Origin: Paracoccaceae bacterium | Lineage (GTDB): Bacteria; Pseudomonadota; Alphaproteobacteria; Rhodobacterales; Rhodobacteraceae | Reading direction: 5' to 3' | NCBI GenBank assembly: GCA_019454225.1 | Contig: CP075370.1 | Location: forward strand, 434,001-498,000 | Length of the DNA: 64,000 bases | In this document: piece by piece, positions 16,707 through 25,163 of the stretch | How positions within the stretch are numbered: position 1 is the first letter of the stretch | How the letters are laid out: each line of letters begins with the position of its first letter | The notes under the pieces: model-generated | The model's input: the letters and a program-made list of their open reading frames with translations, nothing else | Database searches by the model: none | What the model was told of the DNA's origin: nothing | Position numbers and translations under genes: made by a program

Positions 16707-18146
16707 ATGCTCTGGTCGCTTCTGAAGGTTCTGCTGTTCGTCGTCGCGGTCGCCGGGCTGACGCTGGGGGCGGGGCACCTGCTGGATACCGGTGGCGCGA
16801 TCCGCATCGCGGCGGCGGGCTGGGAATTCACGCTGGGGCCGTTGCAGGCGGTGGTTCTGGCGGTGCTGCTGCTGGTCGTGCTGTGGCTGGTGCTGCGGCT
16901 GACCGGGCTGATGGTGGCGACGCTGCGGTTCCTGACCGGGGACGAGACGGCGCTGTCGCGCTATTTCGACCGGAATCGCGAGCGCAAGGGCTATCAGGCG
17001 CTGTCCGAGGGCATGCTGGCGCTGGCCGCGGGCGAGCCGCGGCTGGCCCTGTCGCGCGCCTCGCGGGCCGAGCGCTATCTGGCGCGGCCCGAACTGACCA
17101 CCCTGCTGACGGCGCAGGCCGCCGACCTGGCGGGCGATACCGCCCGCGCGACCGAGGCCTACAAGGCACTGCTGGCCGATGACCGGACGCGGTTCGTGGG
17201 CATCCGCGGCCTGCTGAAGCAGACGCTGGCCGAGGGCGATCTGCCGACGGCGCTGAAGCTGGCCGAAAAGGCCTTTGCGCTGAAGCCGCGCAATGCCGAG
17301 ATGCAGGACATCCTGCTGAAGCTGCAGGCCGAGCAGTCCGACTGGAAGGGCGCGCGGATGACGCTGGGGGCCAAGCTGAAGTCGGGCGCCCTGCCGCGCG
17401 AGGTGTTCCGGCGCCGCGACGCGGTGCTGGCCCTGCAGGAGGCCAGGGTGGTGATCGACGACGCCTCCAGCATCGAGGCCCGCGAGGCGGCGATCGAGGC
17501 GAACCGGCTGTCGCCGGACCTGATCCCCGCGGCTGCCATGGCGGCCCGCGGACTGATCGCAAAGGGCGACCGCAAGGGCGCGACGCGCATCCTGAAGAAG
17601 GCCTGGGAGGCGCAGCCGCACCCCGACCTGGCCGCCGCCTTTGCCGAGATCGAACCCGGGGAAACCCCGCAGGCGCGGCTGAAGCGTTTCCGCGTGCTGA
17701 CCGCGATCAAGCCCGATGACGACGAGACGCGCCTGCTGCTGGCCGAGCTGAACATCGCCGCCGAGGATTTTCCGGCCGCGCGGCGCGCGCTGGGCGATAT
17801 CGCCGGGCGCCATCCGACACAGCGCGCGCTGGCCATCATGGCGGCGGTGGAACGCGGCGAGGGCGCGGACGACGCGGTGGTGCGCGGCTGGCTGGCACGG
17901 GCGCTGACCGCGCCGCGCGGCCCGCAGTGGTGCTGCGACAAGTGCCAGGCGATCCACGCGCAATGGGCCCCGATCTGCGAGAACTGCGGCGGCTTCGATA
18001 CGCTCAGTTGGCGGGAGCCGCCCGAGGGCACCGGCCCCAGCGCCACCGGCACCGAACTGCTGCCGCTGATCGTGGGCCGCCCCGCCCCGCCCCCCGACAC
18101 GGTGGCCGACATCGGCCCCGAGACCGCGGCCGAGGCCAAAAATTAG
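16707..18146 (+). CDS. HemY-like (Orf52-type) membrane TPR protein with C-terminal zinc-ribbon
   Basis: The 479-residue protein has two N-terminal membrane helices (about 1-24 and 42-72) of the HemY_N type, followed by helical TPR repeats (about 100-390). It ends in a CxxC...CxxC metal-binding module at C410/C413 and C424/C427, then an acidic/proline tail. This is not the oxidase HemY of Gram-positives but the TPR protein named HemY in Gram-negatives; in Rhodobacter the Mic60-linked version is called Orf52. The zinc ribbon resembles the C-terminal rubredoxin-type module of LapB/YciM, which has the same membrane-TPR-zinc order. It lies 3 bp after the Mic60-like gene. Confidence 0.82.
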   Translation: MLWSLLKVLLFVVAVAGLTLGAGHLLDTGGAIRIAAAGWEFTLGPLQAVVLAVLLLVVLWLVLRLTGLMVATLRFLTGDETALSRYFDRNRERKGYQALSEGMLALAAGEPRLALSRASRAERYLARPELTTLLTAQAADLAGDTARATEAYKALLADDRTRFVGIRGLLKQTLAEGDLPTALKLAEKAFALKPRNAEMQDILLKLQAEQSDWKGARMTLGAKLKSGALPREVFRRRDAVLALQEARVVIDDASSIEAREAAIEANRLSPDLIPAAAMAARGLIAKGDRKGATRILKKAWEAQPHPDLAAAFAEIEPGETPQARLKRFRVLTAIKPDDDETRLLLAELNIAAEDFPAARRALGDIAGRHPTQRALAIMAAVERGEGADDAVVRGWLARALTAPRGPQWCCDKCQAIHAQWAPICENCGGFDTLSWREPPEGTGPSATGTELLPLIVGRPAPPPDTVADIGPETAAEAKN

Positions 18147-18247
18147 GGCTACACACCGCATGGCCCCGGTGCTAATGACCCCGCGTTGACGCAAGCCGTC
18201 GCAACGGCCGCCGGCCTGTGTGACGCGCGGCCCGCCCGGGCCTGCGA

Positions 18248-18342
18248 CGAGAAGGATGCCGGTGTAGCTCAGCTGGTAGAGCACGTCATTCGTAATGATG
18301 GGGTCGGGGGTTCGAGTCCCTTCACCGGCACCATCCTTCTCG
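18248..18342. repeat. Inverted repeat CGAGAAGGATG / CATCCTTCTCG flanking tRNA-Thr
   Basis: An 11-bp perfect inverted repeat brackets the tRNA: left arm 18248-18258, right arm 18332-18342. The arms extend the acceptor stem, so the precursor could fold into an extended helix around the tRNA. The copies are inverted rather than direct, which argues against an att duplication. Confidence 0.7.
18258..18333 (+). tRNA. tRNA-Thr (anticodon CGU)
   Basis: The 76-nt sequence folds as a full cloverleaf. The 7-bp acceptor stem is GCCGGTG/CACCGGC, the D arm GCTC...GAGC, the anticodon stem CGTCA/TGATG with loop TTCGTAA (anticodon CGT in DNA), a 5-nt variable loop, and the T arm contains TTCGAGT. CCA is encoded at 18331-18333. 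It decodes ACG. It stands alone downstream of the HemY-like gene. Confidence 0.98.
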
Positions 18343-18690
18343 ATCCGGAGACGGTCATCCGCGAGACCCCGTCACCGGCGACGCGGCGACGGTGCAGGCG
18401 GCAGAGGCTGGCGACGCAAGGGCAATCGTTACGAACGCAGGCGCCGTGCCGGAACGCATCGGGCACCTGCGGGGCTACCGTCAAATCCAGCCTTGCCGAG
18501 CGAACGCTGTCGCGGTCGTCGAAATCACCGAACCTCTGCCTTGCCACAGTGTTGTTGCCCTGCGCGCGGGAATCCATACACCGATCGGTGGGGTGAAGGG
18601 CACGCCGCTGTGGACCAATGGCACCGCTCACCCTAGACTTCGACGCATGGGGCCGGTGTAGGGCCGCGTATCTGCCATTCCGGATTCGAC
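18343..18690. other. Intergenic region after tRNA-Thr, no supported gene
   Basis: About 350 bp between the tRNA and the LuxR-type gene. Open frames exist but none shows recognisable protein features or a ribosome site. There is no integrase or transposase remnant. The only element I can suggest is the promoter near its right end. Confidence 0.5.
18611..18639 (+). promoter_or_regulatory. Candidate promoter of the LuxR-type regulator gene
   Basis: TGGACC (18611-18616) and TAGACT (18634-18639) with a 17-bp spacer, about 50 bp upstream of the start codon. The -35 is weak; the -10 resembles others in this window. Confidence 0.3.
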
Positions 18691-19515
18691 ATGCATTTCA
18701 GGGAAGTCACGGCCGCCGACCACCGGGTCATCTGTCACGGTCTTGTCGACATGCAGCGTGCCGAAACCCTTGCCGAGATGAAGCGGGCGCTGGTGCGGAC
18801 GGCCATGGCGGTCGCCCCCTGCGACCACGGCGGCTATACCGAGATCGACGTGCATTTCGGCCGGTTCGACTTCATGTCGAGCGAATCGCAGGTGTCGGAA
18901 TGGGCCGTCCGGCGTGCCGAGACATGGAACCATTTCTTTCCGACGCATCCGGTGCACAGGTTCCGGCTGGAAAACCCGGACATCCGCGTGGTGCGTCTGT
19001 CCGACCTGATCCCGACCTCCGATTTCCGCCATACCGGACTGTACCGGGAACTGTTCCGCGAGGTCAGCACTGAACACCAGGTGACGATGCACCTGGGCGT
19101 CGATCCCCGCACCCGCCTGCCCGACGGTGCGCTGCCCACCACGCTGGGCGTTCCCCTGAACCGCAGTGGCCGCGACTTTTCGGCGCGCGAAGTGCAGTCC
19201 CTTTCGCTGTTGCAGCAGCTTGCCATGCCGGTGCTGCGGCTTCGGCGGTCGCAGCATCGGCAGGCCCTGATGGATGCCGCCGCCCTGTCGCCCGAACTGG
19301 CCCGTGCCATGATGCGGATGGGGCTGAGCCCGCGCCAGACCGAGGTTGCCTTCTGGATGCTCAAGGGCAAGAGCAACACCGATATCGCGGCGATCCTCGA
19401 TGTCGGGATGCAGACCGTCCGGCAGCACACGATCGAGATCTACCGGCGCCTCGGCATCGCCGGGCGGCTGGCCCTGCAACGCGTCGTGCTGCAATCCGTC
19501 ACCGGACTGGGCTAG
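18691..19515 (+). CDS. LuxR-family transcriptional regulator
   Basis: The 274-residue protein ends in a LuxR/FixJ-type helix-turn-helix (about 208-265; LSPRQTEVAFWMLKGKSNTDIAAILDVGMQTVRQHTIEIYRRL). The N-terminal ~190 residues show no receiver-domain phosphorylation site and no clear N-acyl-homoserine-lactone pocket signature; the layout suggests a GAF-like or other small-molecule sensor. It is transcribed toward, and overlaps by 4 bp, the convergent LysR gene. No target can be assigned from the sequence. A weak candidate promoter lies about 50 bp upstream. Confidence 0.78.
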   Translation: MHFREVTAADHRVICHGLVDMQRAETLAEMKRALVRTAMAVAPCDHGGYTEIDVHFGRFDFMSSESQVSEWAVRRAETWNHFFPTHPVHRFRLENPDIRVVRLSDLIPTSDFRHTGLYRELFREVSTEHQVTMHLGVDPRTRLPDGALPTTLGVPLNRSGRDFSAREVQSLSLLQQLAMPVLRLRRSQHRQALMDAAALSPELARAMMRMGLSPRQTEVAFWMLKGKSNTDIAAILDVGMQTVRQHTIEIYRRLGIAGRLALQRVVLQSVTGLG

Positions 19516-20465
19516 GCGTTTCGCCCGCCCACGATGCCCCCGGCCCCGGCACCGCCGGAGCGTTCGGCGCCGGGCACGCCCGCCAGCGACGCGATCAGCG
19601 CGCGGCGGATGTCGGCCACCGGCGCGGGAAGACCGTCGAGATAGGCAAGGACGACAGACTCCTCCGCCGCCGGATCACGCACCCGGACCCTGGCCACGGA
19701 CTTGCCGTCATAGGTCAGTGTTCCCGGCGGATCGGTGTAGCTGATCCCCGTTCCCTCGCCATTCGCCGCAAGGCTGCGCATCACCTCGACCGAAGGCACG
19801 CGGTGCCGGACCTTCGGGGTGACGCCGATGCCACGGAACATGCCAAGCATGTGCTGAATCGACAGGTCCTGATCGGACAGGATCAATGCACGCCCGGCGA
19901 TCTCGGCCAGACCCGCGCTGGCCTGCCCGGCGATCGGATCGTCGGGCGCCACCCAGATCGCCGGGGAGACGCGCGCGAACAGATCGCGCCGGAAGGTGGC
20001 ATCCAGGCCCAGCTCATAGGTCAGACCCAGGTCGATAGCCCCTGACAGAAGGTCTTCCGCCTGCCGGTCAAACGATACCGGAACGATCCGGGCGACGGTG
20101 CCCGGGAATGCCGTCCGCAGGCAGACAAGGAAGGGGGCCATCCAGCGCGGCGCCAGTTCTTCCAGTATTCCCAGCGTGATGCGCTGCGGGGGACGCTGCG
20201 AAAGGTGCAGCGGCCGGTCCAGGCGCGCGGCATCGGCCAGCAGGAGTTCCGCATCCTGAACGAACAGCCGCCCCGATCCGGTGAGCACGGTCGCCGCACC
20301 CTTGCGGCGAAGGAACAGGCGCTCGCCCACACGCCGTTCGACCTGGCCGATGGCGACCGACAGCGCGGGCTGCGACACATTCAACTGCGCGGCAGCCGCC
20401 GAGACGCTGCCCGCGCGGGCGACCGCGACAATGTATTCCAGCTGGCGCAGCGTGACATGCAGCAT
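19512..20465 (-). CDS. LysR-family regulator divergent from a PhyH-type dioxygenase
   Basis: The 317-residue protein has the LysR winged helix at residues 4-62 (LRQLEYIVAVARAGSVSAAAAQLNVSQPALSVAIGQVERRVG) and a two-lobe effector domain. Upstream in-frame codons exist, but the ATG at 20465 begins the family-typical MLHVTLRQLEYI. It is divergent from the phytanoyl-CoA-dioxygenase-family gene, with an 85-bp shared intergenic region carrying a T-N11-A dyad, so it very likely regulates that gene. The C-terminal ~20 residues are glycine/alanine rich and overlap the LuxR-type gene tail. Confidence 0.86.
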   Translation of the reverse strand: MLHVTLRQLEYIVAVARAGSVSAAAAQLNVSQPALSVAIGQVERRVGERLFLRRKGAATVLTGSGRLFVQDAELLLADAARLDRPLHLSQRPPQRITLGILEELAPRWMAPFLVCLRTAFPGTVARIVPVSFDRQAEDLLSGAIDLGLTYELGLDATFRRDLFARVSPAIWVAPDDPIAGQASAGLAEIAGRALILSDQDLSIQHMLGMFRGIGVTPKVRHRVPSVEVMRSLAANGEGTGISYTDPPGTLTYDGKSVARVRVRDPAAEESVVLAYLDGLPAPVADIRRALIASLAGVPGAERSGGAGAGGIVGGRNA

Positions 20466-20487
20466 CAGGTTATGACCACCCCAACTA

Positions 20488-20500
20488 TTCATTATTTGAA
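20488..20500. promoter_or_regulatory. LysR box TTCA-N5-TGAA
   Basis: TTCATTATTTGAA is a perfect 4-bp-arm inverted repeat with the T-N11-A spacing of LysR operators. It lies midway between the divergent LysR and PhyH-type genes in an AT-rich patch. Assignment to the adjacent regulator is by position. Confidence 0.5.
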
Positions 20501-20550
20501 AGCATATCTTGTTCCCCGCACCCTGCAAGCCTGCGCGAAAAGGAGACCGC

Positions 20551-21354
20551 ATGCTGCACCCTCTCATCACCCCGGCCGATGTCGAAACCTTTCAGAACGA
20601 GGGCGTCGTGCTGATCCGCGGTCTGTTCCGTGACCACGTCGAAGACCTGCGCCGCGGCGTCGAGATCAACATGGCGGAGCCCGGCCCCTATGCGGCCGAG
20701 AACCTGAAGCCCGGCGCCGCGGGCCGCTTCTTCGACGACTACTGCAACTGGCAGCGGATCGACCCCTTCCGCGACGTCATCCACACGTCGCCTGCGGCCC
20801 GGGTGGCGGGGGACCTCATGGGGTCAGACAGGGTTCAGCTGTTCCACGAACACGTCCTGGTCAAGGAGCCGGGCACATCGAAGCCGACCCCGTGGCACCA
20901 GGACGGGCCTTACTACTTTGTCGAGGGTCGGCAGACCGTCAGCTTCTGGTCGCCCCTTGATCCGGTGCGCGAGGCAAGCCTGCGCTGCGTCGCCGGTTCG
21001 CATCTGTGGGAAAAGCCGGTTCTTCCGACACGCTGGCTGTCCGAGGAAAACTTCTATCCCGACGACAGCCGGTACATGCCGGTTCCCGACCCGGATGCCG
21101 AGGGCATGACGATCCGCGAATGGCAGATGGAACCGGGCGACGCGGTGGCGTTCAACTACTATGTGCTGCACGGCGCGCGCGGCAACGAAAGCGGCACCCG
21201 GCGCCGGGCCTTCTCGCTGCGGCTGGTGGGCGACGATGCGCGCTATGTCGAACGACCCGGCCGCACCTCGCCACCCTTTCCCGGCCATGGCATGCAGACC
21301 GGTGACCGCCTGCGCGAGGACTGGTTTCCCGTGCTGTGGGAGGCCAGTGCCTGA
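20551..21354 (+). CDS. Phytanoyl-CoA dioxygenase (PhyH) family Fe(II)/2-oxoglutarate oxygenase
   Basis: The 267-residue protein has the non-heme iron triad H116-x-D118 (PWHQDGPYY) and distal H207 (YVLHGARGN), followed by the arginine-rich RRRAFSLRLVGDD expected to bind 2-oxoglutarate. Such enzymes hydroxylate or cleave small molecules such as ectoine, amino acids or phosphonates; the substrate is not visible here. AAGGAG at 20540-20545 fixes the ATG at 20551. The gene is divergent from a LysR regulator and precedes an amino-acid ABC transporter, suggesting an amino-acid-like substrate. A strong terminator follows. Confidence 0.86.
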   Translation: MLHPLITPADVETFQNEGVVLIRGLFRDHVEDLRRGVEINMAEPGPYAAENLKPGAAGRFFDDYCNWQRIDPFRDVIHTSPAARVAGDLMGSDRVQLFHEHVLVKEPGTSKPTPWHQDGPYYFVEGRQTVSFWSPLDPVREASLRCVAGSHLWEKPVLPTRWLSEENFYPDDSRYMPVPDPDAEGMTIREWQMEPGDAVAFNYYVLHGARGNESGTRRRAFSLRLVGDDARYVERPGRTSPPFPGHGMQTGDRLREDWFPVLWEASA

Positions 21355-21399
21355 GCGGATGTCACGTCCCGGCGGCGGAGCCGTTCCGATCCTGATGAC

Positions 21400-21434
21400 A
21401 TGCGGCAGCCGGGGGCATCCACCGGCTGCCGCAT
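21400..21434 (+). terminator. Strong hairpin after the PhyH-type gene
   Basis: ATGCGGCAGCCGG and CCGGCTGCCGCAT form a perfect 13-bp stem with a 9-nt loop, 46 bp after the dioxygenase stop. No long T tract follows (CCGTTC), so it is a hairpin-type transcript end whose strength is inferred from the stem. Confidence 0.65.
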
Positions 21435-21582
21435 CCGTTCAGGCCCCCGGAATCAGGCATCAAGTGTATAACCCTGTGGAATAGAGCGGGCGTTTCTTGA
21501 TATTGGACGGCAATGCATGCCCCTCATAACCTTTGACCACGACCGGAACGCCGGCGCATCCATTCCTGACAGGGAGCTTTGC

Positions 21583-22473
21583 ATGACCACCCACAAGACG
21601 TGGCGACATTTCGCCTTCTGCGTATCGCTGGCACTGCTGGCAGGGCCCGCGCTGGCGGCGGGCCATGATACCACGGGCATCCCCGCCGATCCCGATCTGG
21701 CGGCGCGCGTGCCCGACCGGATCAGGCAGGCGGGTGTCCTGGTCGGCGCAGCCGACAACGCCTATGCCCCCTGGGAATATCTGGCGGGCGCCGACGGCCA
21801 GACCCCCGAAGGCATCGACATCGACCTGGGCAATGCCATTGCCGCGAAATGGGGCCTGAAATACGAAAGCCGCACCGCCGTCTTCGAGACGATCCTGCCT
21901 GCCCTTGGGGCAAAGTATGACATCGGGCTCAACGCCTTCACCATCACGAACGAGCGGATGAAGGCGGTCAACTTCGTCAGCTACTACCGCGGCCAGCGGC
22001 GCTGGCTGGTGCGGGCCGGCAATCCGACCGGCTTCGATCCGTTCAATGCCTGCGGCGCGGTCGTCGCCATCCATTCCGGCACCTCGCAGGAGAAGGTCGT
22101 CATCAAGCTGAGCGACGAATGCGTCGCTGCCGGCAAGGCCGCCATCCAGATGCTGCCGTTCAAGTCCCAGCCCGAAGCCCAGACCCGCGTCGCGGCGGGC
22201 GGCGCCGATGCCACGATTGCCGGCGGGGCACAGGTCAACTGGGCCGCCAAGCAGGCGAATGGCGCGCTCGAATCCATCGGCTTCGAACACCCGGACTATC
22301 CGCCGGGCCAGAATGGCATCGCCGTCGCGAAATCCGACATGGAGCTGACGCAGCTTGTGGCGGACACGGTGAACGAACTGATCGCCGATGGCACCTATGG
22401 CAAGATCATGGAGGCCTGGGGTCAGCCCACCGACTTCGGTCCGGCTGAAGTCAACCCGACAGTGGTGCAATAG
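21583..22473 (+). CDS. Amino-acid ABC transporter, periplasmic substrate-binding protein
   Basis: The 296-residue protein has a signal peptide ending near residue 23-25 (LALLAGPALAAG) and a family-3 solute-binding fold with the motifs WEYLAGADGQTPEGIDIDL and NAFTITNERMKAVNFVSYY, typical of polar amino-acid binders. AGGGAG upstream supports the ATG at 21583 rather than the in-frame codon at 21517. It is the first gene of a three-gene importer with the permease and ATPase directly behind it. A long hairpin just past its stop probably protects its mRNA and sets a higher level than for the downstream genes. The exact ligand is unknown. Confidence 0.88.
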   Translation: MTTHKTWRHFAFCVSLALLAGPALAAGHDTTGIPADPDLAARVPDRIRQAGVLVGAADNAYAPWEYLAGADGQTPEGIDIDLGNAIAAKWGLKYESRTAVFETILPALGAKYDIGLNAFTITNERMKAVNFVSYYRGQRRWLVRAGNPTGFDPFNACGAVVAIHSGTSQEKVVIKLSDECVAAGKAAIQMLPFKSQPEAQTRVAAGGADATIAGGAQVNWAAKQANGALESIGFEHPDYPPGQNGIAVAKSDMELTQLVADTVNELIADGTYGKIMEAWGQPTDFGPAEVNPTVVQ

Positions 22474-22479
22474 TTGCCG

Positions 22480-23376
22480 ATGGAAGGGATAGCCACCAGC
22501 GCGAAGGAGGAGCATCGGGCCGATGCTCCTCCTGCGGAAGGATCACCCCGTGTCGAACTGAACCGGGTGGTGCCGCGCCCGCACCCCGGGCGCTGGATCG
22601 CGGTATTGCTTCTGGCGATGCTGGGTATCGAGGCGGCCCGCGGACTGGCGGCCAATCCCAACTTCCACTGGCCGGTCTTTGCCGAATACCTGTTCGATGC
22701 ACAGGTGCTGCGGGGGGTCATGTGGACGCTGATCCTGACGGTCGCGGCGATGACCGTGGCCGTGGTCGTGGCGGTGGCCATCGTGGTGATGCGCGACAGC
22801 GAAAACCCGATCCTTCGCTGGATCGCCAAGATCTGGGTCTGGTTCTTCCGCGGCACCCCGCTTTACACGCAGCTTCTGTTCTGGGGCCTGTTCGCGGTCC
22901 TGTTCCCCCGCCTGTCGCTTTCGGTGCCCTTCGGGCCCGAGATTGTGGGCGTCAGCACCAATCTGGTGCTGACCGCCGGAATGGCGGCGATCCTGGGCCT
23001 GGGCTTCAACGAAAGCGCCTATCTGGCCGAAATCTTCCGGGCCGGGTTCAAGGCCATCGACAGGGGCCAGACCGAGGCCGCCCTGGCAATCGGCATGCCG
23101 CAGTCACGGATCTGGCGCCGCATCCTTGCACCGCAAGCCATGCGAACGATCATTCCGCCCACGGGCAACGAAACCATCGGCATGCTCAAGGCCACCTCGC
23201 TGGTGCTGGCCATTCCCTTCACGCTGGATCTGATGTTCGCGACCAATGCCATCGCCAACCGCACCTATTTTCCGGTGCCGCTCCTGATGGTGGCCGGGTT
23301 CTGGTACCTGTCGATCACCTCGGTGCTGATGGTGGGCCAGCATTACCTGGAACGACACTTCGGAAAGGGGGCCTGA
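22480..23376 (+). CDS. Amino-acid ABC transporter permease
   Basis: The 298-residue inner-membrane protein has a hydrophilic N-terminal tail, then 5-6 membrane segments beginning near residue 40. The permease EAA loop [23 protein letters not shown] marks the contact site with the ATPase, and [15 protein letters not shown] is typical of the HisM/GlnP family. A single permease suggests a homodimer. The start is uncertain: ATG 22480 begins 6 nt after the binding-protein stop and has no good Shine-Dalgarno, a TTG at 22474 is also open, and the first ~15 codons contain a 13-bp hairpin. Confidence 0.87.
   Translation: MEGIATSAKEEHRADAPPAEGSPRVELNRVVPRPHPGRWIAVLLLAMLGIEAARGLAANPNFHWPVFAEYLFDAQVLRGVMWTLILTVAAMTVAVVVAVAIVVMRDSENPILRWIAKIWVWFFRGTPLYTQLLFWGLFAVLFPRLSLSVPFGPEIVGVSTNLVLTAGMAAILGLGFNESAYLAEIFRAGFKAIDRGQTEAALAIGMPQSRIWRRILAPQAMRTIIPPTGNETIGMLKATSLVLAIPFTLDLMFATNAIANRTYFPVPLLMVAGFWYLSITSVLMVGQHYLERHFGKGA
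22505..22533 (+). promoter_or_regulatory. Hairpin at the binding-protein/permease junction
   Basis: AGGAGGAGCATCG and CGATGCTCCTCCT form a perfect 13-bp stem with loop GGC. It begins 31 nt past the binding-protein stop and lies inside the predicted N-terminal coding part of the permease. The left arm contains AGGAGG, a Shine-Dalgarno-like sequence, and the right arm its complement, so it could regulate translation as well as mRNA decay. Confidence 0.7.
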
Positions 23377-23377
23377 G

Positions 23378-24145
23378 ATGCAAGCGTCCTGCGCCGTCGA
23401 ACTGCGCGGCATCCACAAGCTCTATGGCACCGTCCATGCCCTGCGCGGCGTGTCGGTGACGATCCCCCGCGGCGGGGTTCTGGTCGCCATCGGGCCGTCG
23501 GGCTCCGGCAAGACGACCTTGCTGCGCTGCATCAACCAGCTTGAGACCATCTCGGCCGGCCGGGTGTTCATCAACGGCGAACTGCAGGGCTACCGCGAGA
23601 AGAACGGCGCGTTCCACGAACTGCATCCCCGCGAGATCGCGGCGCAGCGGCGGCGGACGGGCATGGTGTTCCAGCGGTTCAACCTGTTTCCGCACATGAC
23701 CGCGCTGGAAAACATCATGGAGGGGCCGGTTCAGGTCAAGCGCGAGCCGAAGGCTGCCGCGCGCGACCGGGGCCTGGCCCTGCTGGACCGCGTCGGGATG
23801 AGGGGCATGGACGCCCGCTATCCCAACCAGCTGTCGGGCGGCCAGCAGCAACGGGTGGCCATCGCCCGCGCCCTGGCGATGGAACCCGAGGTGATGCTGT
23901 TCGACGAACCGACCAGCGCCCTTGACCCCGAACTGGTGGGTGAGGTGCTGGATGTCATCAAGGATCTGGCCCGCGCCGGCATGACGATGATGCTGGTGAC
24001 GCATGAGATCGGCTTTGCGCGCGAGGTGGCGGACCACCTGGTCTTCATGGATCAGGGCGCCATCGTCGAGGAAGGGGCGCCGCGCGATCTGCTGGAGCGG
24101 CCGCAGAACCCGCGAACCCGCGCCTTCCTGTCAAAGGTGCTGTGA
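23378..24145 (+). CDS. Amino-acid ABC transporter ATP-binding protein
   Basis: The 255-residue ATPase has Walker [10 protein letters not shown] (about 45-53), the Q-loop in [13 protein letters not shown], signature LSGGQQQR, Walker [13 protein letters not shown] and the switch His in [11 protein letters not shown], all intact. It closely fits the GlnQ/HisP group. It starts 1 bp after the permease stop, completing the binding protein-permease-ATPase importer. It energises uptake of a polar amino acid or derivative. Confidence 0.95.
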   Translation: MQASCAVELRGIHKLYGTVHALRGVSVTIPRGGVLVAIGPSGSGKTTLLRCINQLETISAGRVFINGELQGYREKNGAFHELHPREIAAQRRRTGMVFQRFNLFPHMTALENIMEGPVQVKREPKAAARDRGLALLDRVGMRGMDARYPNQLSGGQQQRVAIARALAMEPEVMLFDEPTSALDPELVGEVLDVIKDLARAGMTMMLVTHEIGFAREVADHLVFMDQGAIVEEGAPRDLLERPQNPRTRAFLSKVL

Positions 24146-24189
24146 TGGGTCCGGACCGTGCCGACCTGCCGCGGGATGCGGGCCGCACC

Positions 24190-25068
24190 TCAGTCTGCGG
24201 CGGCCCACAGCGCGTCGATGAAGGTTTCGACCAGTTGCGAAGGCGGGCGGTGCGGCGGCAGGATCAGCAGGGTCTGGAAGTAAAGCTCCGGCCGGAACGG
24301 CCTCAGCACCAGCCCCCGGCCCAGAAACGGCCCGGCCGTCACCACATCGACCAGACCGACACCGATCCCCGCGGCCACCATGGCACAGACCGTCGTGGAA
24401 TAGGGGGTTTCCAGAACCGTCCGGGGCCGCGATCCGGCAGCGGCGAACAACCCGTCGGCGGCACGGCGCGTCGTATCCTCGGGCGACAGGGCGATGAACC
24501 GTTCGCCATCCAGATCGGCCGGCGAAACCTCGGTCTGCGCGCACAGCCGGTGCCCCTCGGGCAGGGCAATCGCGGCGGCGTAGCGGGCAAAGTTCCGCAC
24601 CACCACGCCGGTCCGGTCGATCTCGTCCGCGACGATGCCAAGATCGAACTGCCCCGAGGCCACCAGATCCCGCACGACCGAGGACATCCGGGCCTGAAAC
24701 GTGACTGCGACCTGGGGAAAGCGATCCATGAAGGACTTCAGCGCCCGCGGGATCACGTTGGTCGACAGGGCCGACAGGCTGCCCACGCGCAACTCGCCCG
24801 ACCCGTAGTCGCGGATCCGCGCGGCGGCGCTGCGCAGATGGGTCAGCCCGGTAAACGTCTGTTCCACCTCGCGGAACAGAAGCTGACCCTCGGCCGTGGC
24901 ATGCAGACGGCCCTTCGTCCGATGGAACAGGGCAAAGCCGATGTTGCGCTCAAGCTCGGCAATCGCCTTGGACACGGCGGGTTGCGAGATGCGTAGAACA
25001 TCTGCCGCCCGTGCCGTGGTGCCCGTCGTCATGACGGCCCGGAAGACTTCGACCTGCCGCAGGTTCAT
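24190..25068 (-). CDS. LysR-family regulator divergent from the cystathionine beta-lyase-like gene
   Basis: The 292-residue protein has the winged helix at about 1-60 (MNLRQVEVFRAVMTTGTTARAADVLRISQPAVSKAIAELE) and a LysR substrate domain. The ATG at 25068 is chosen because GAGGA precedes it; a TTG two codons upstream is unlikely. It sits convergently with the amino-acid ABC operon (44 bp apart) and divergently from the PLP enzyme gene, so it may govern the PLP-enzyme side. The intergenic region holds a 14-bp palindrome. Confidence 0.87.
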   Translation of the reverse strand: MNLRQVEVFRAVMTTGTTARAADVLRISQPAVSKAIAELERNIGFALFHRTKGRLHATAEGQLLFREVEQTFTGLTHLRSAAARIRDYGSGELRVGSLSALSTNVIPRALKSFMDRFPQVAVTFQARMSSVVRDLVASGQFDLGIVADEIDRTGVVVRNFARYAAAIALPEGHRLCAQTEVSPADLDGERFIALSPEDTTRRAADGLFAAAGSRPRTVLETPYSTTVCAMVAAGIGVGLVDVVTAGPFLGRGLVLRPFRPELYFQTLLILPPHRPPSQLVETFIDALWAAAD

Positions 25069-25133
25069 GCCCAATCCTCATAACCCCTGGATATTGCATT
25101 GGCACAAATGTGGCGCGACTGGAATTGAGAATG

Positions 25134-25147
25134 GCCCGCATGCGGGC
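25134..25147. promoter_or_regulatory. 14-bp palindrome GCCCGCATGCGGGC upstream of the PLP-lyase gene
   Basis: A perfect palindrome ends 16 bp before the ATG at 25164, just upstream of the ribosome binding site GGGAGGGAG. It could be an operator that blocks initiation. It lacks the T-N11-A pattern, so it is not an obvious LysR box. Confidence 0.35.
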
Positions 25148-25163
25148 AGGGAGGGAGAGCCCA

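Noticed and set aside
15516-18284. A 922-codon minus-strand open frame antisense to the Mic60/HemY-like pair
   Set aside because: It lies entirely opposite two well supported genes, is repetitive (Q/R/G rich) and has no domain. It is a by-product of high GC content and strong codon bias.
18248-18690. An integrated element or att site at tRNA-Thr
   Set aside because: The repeat is inverted, not direct, and there is no integrase, transposase or second copy of the tRNA 3' end nearby.
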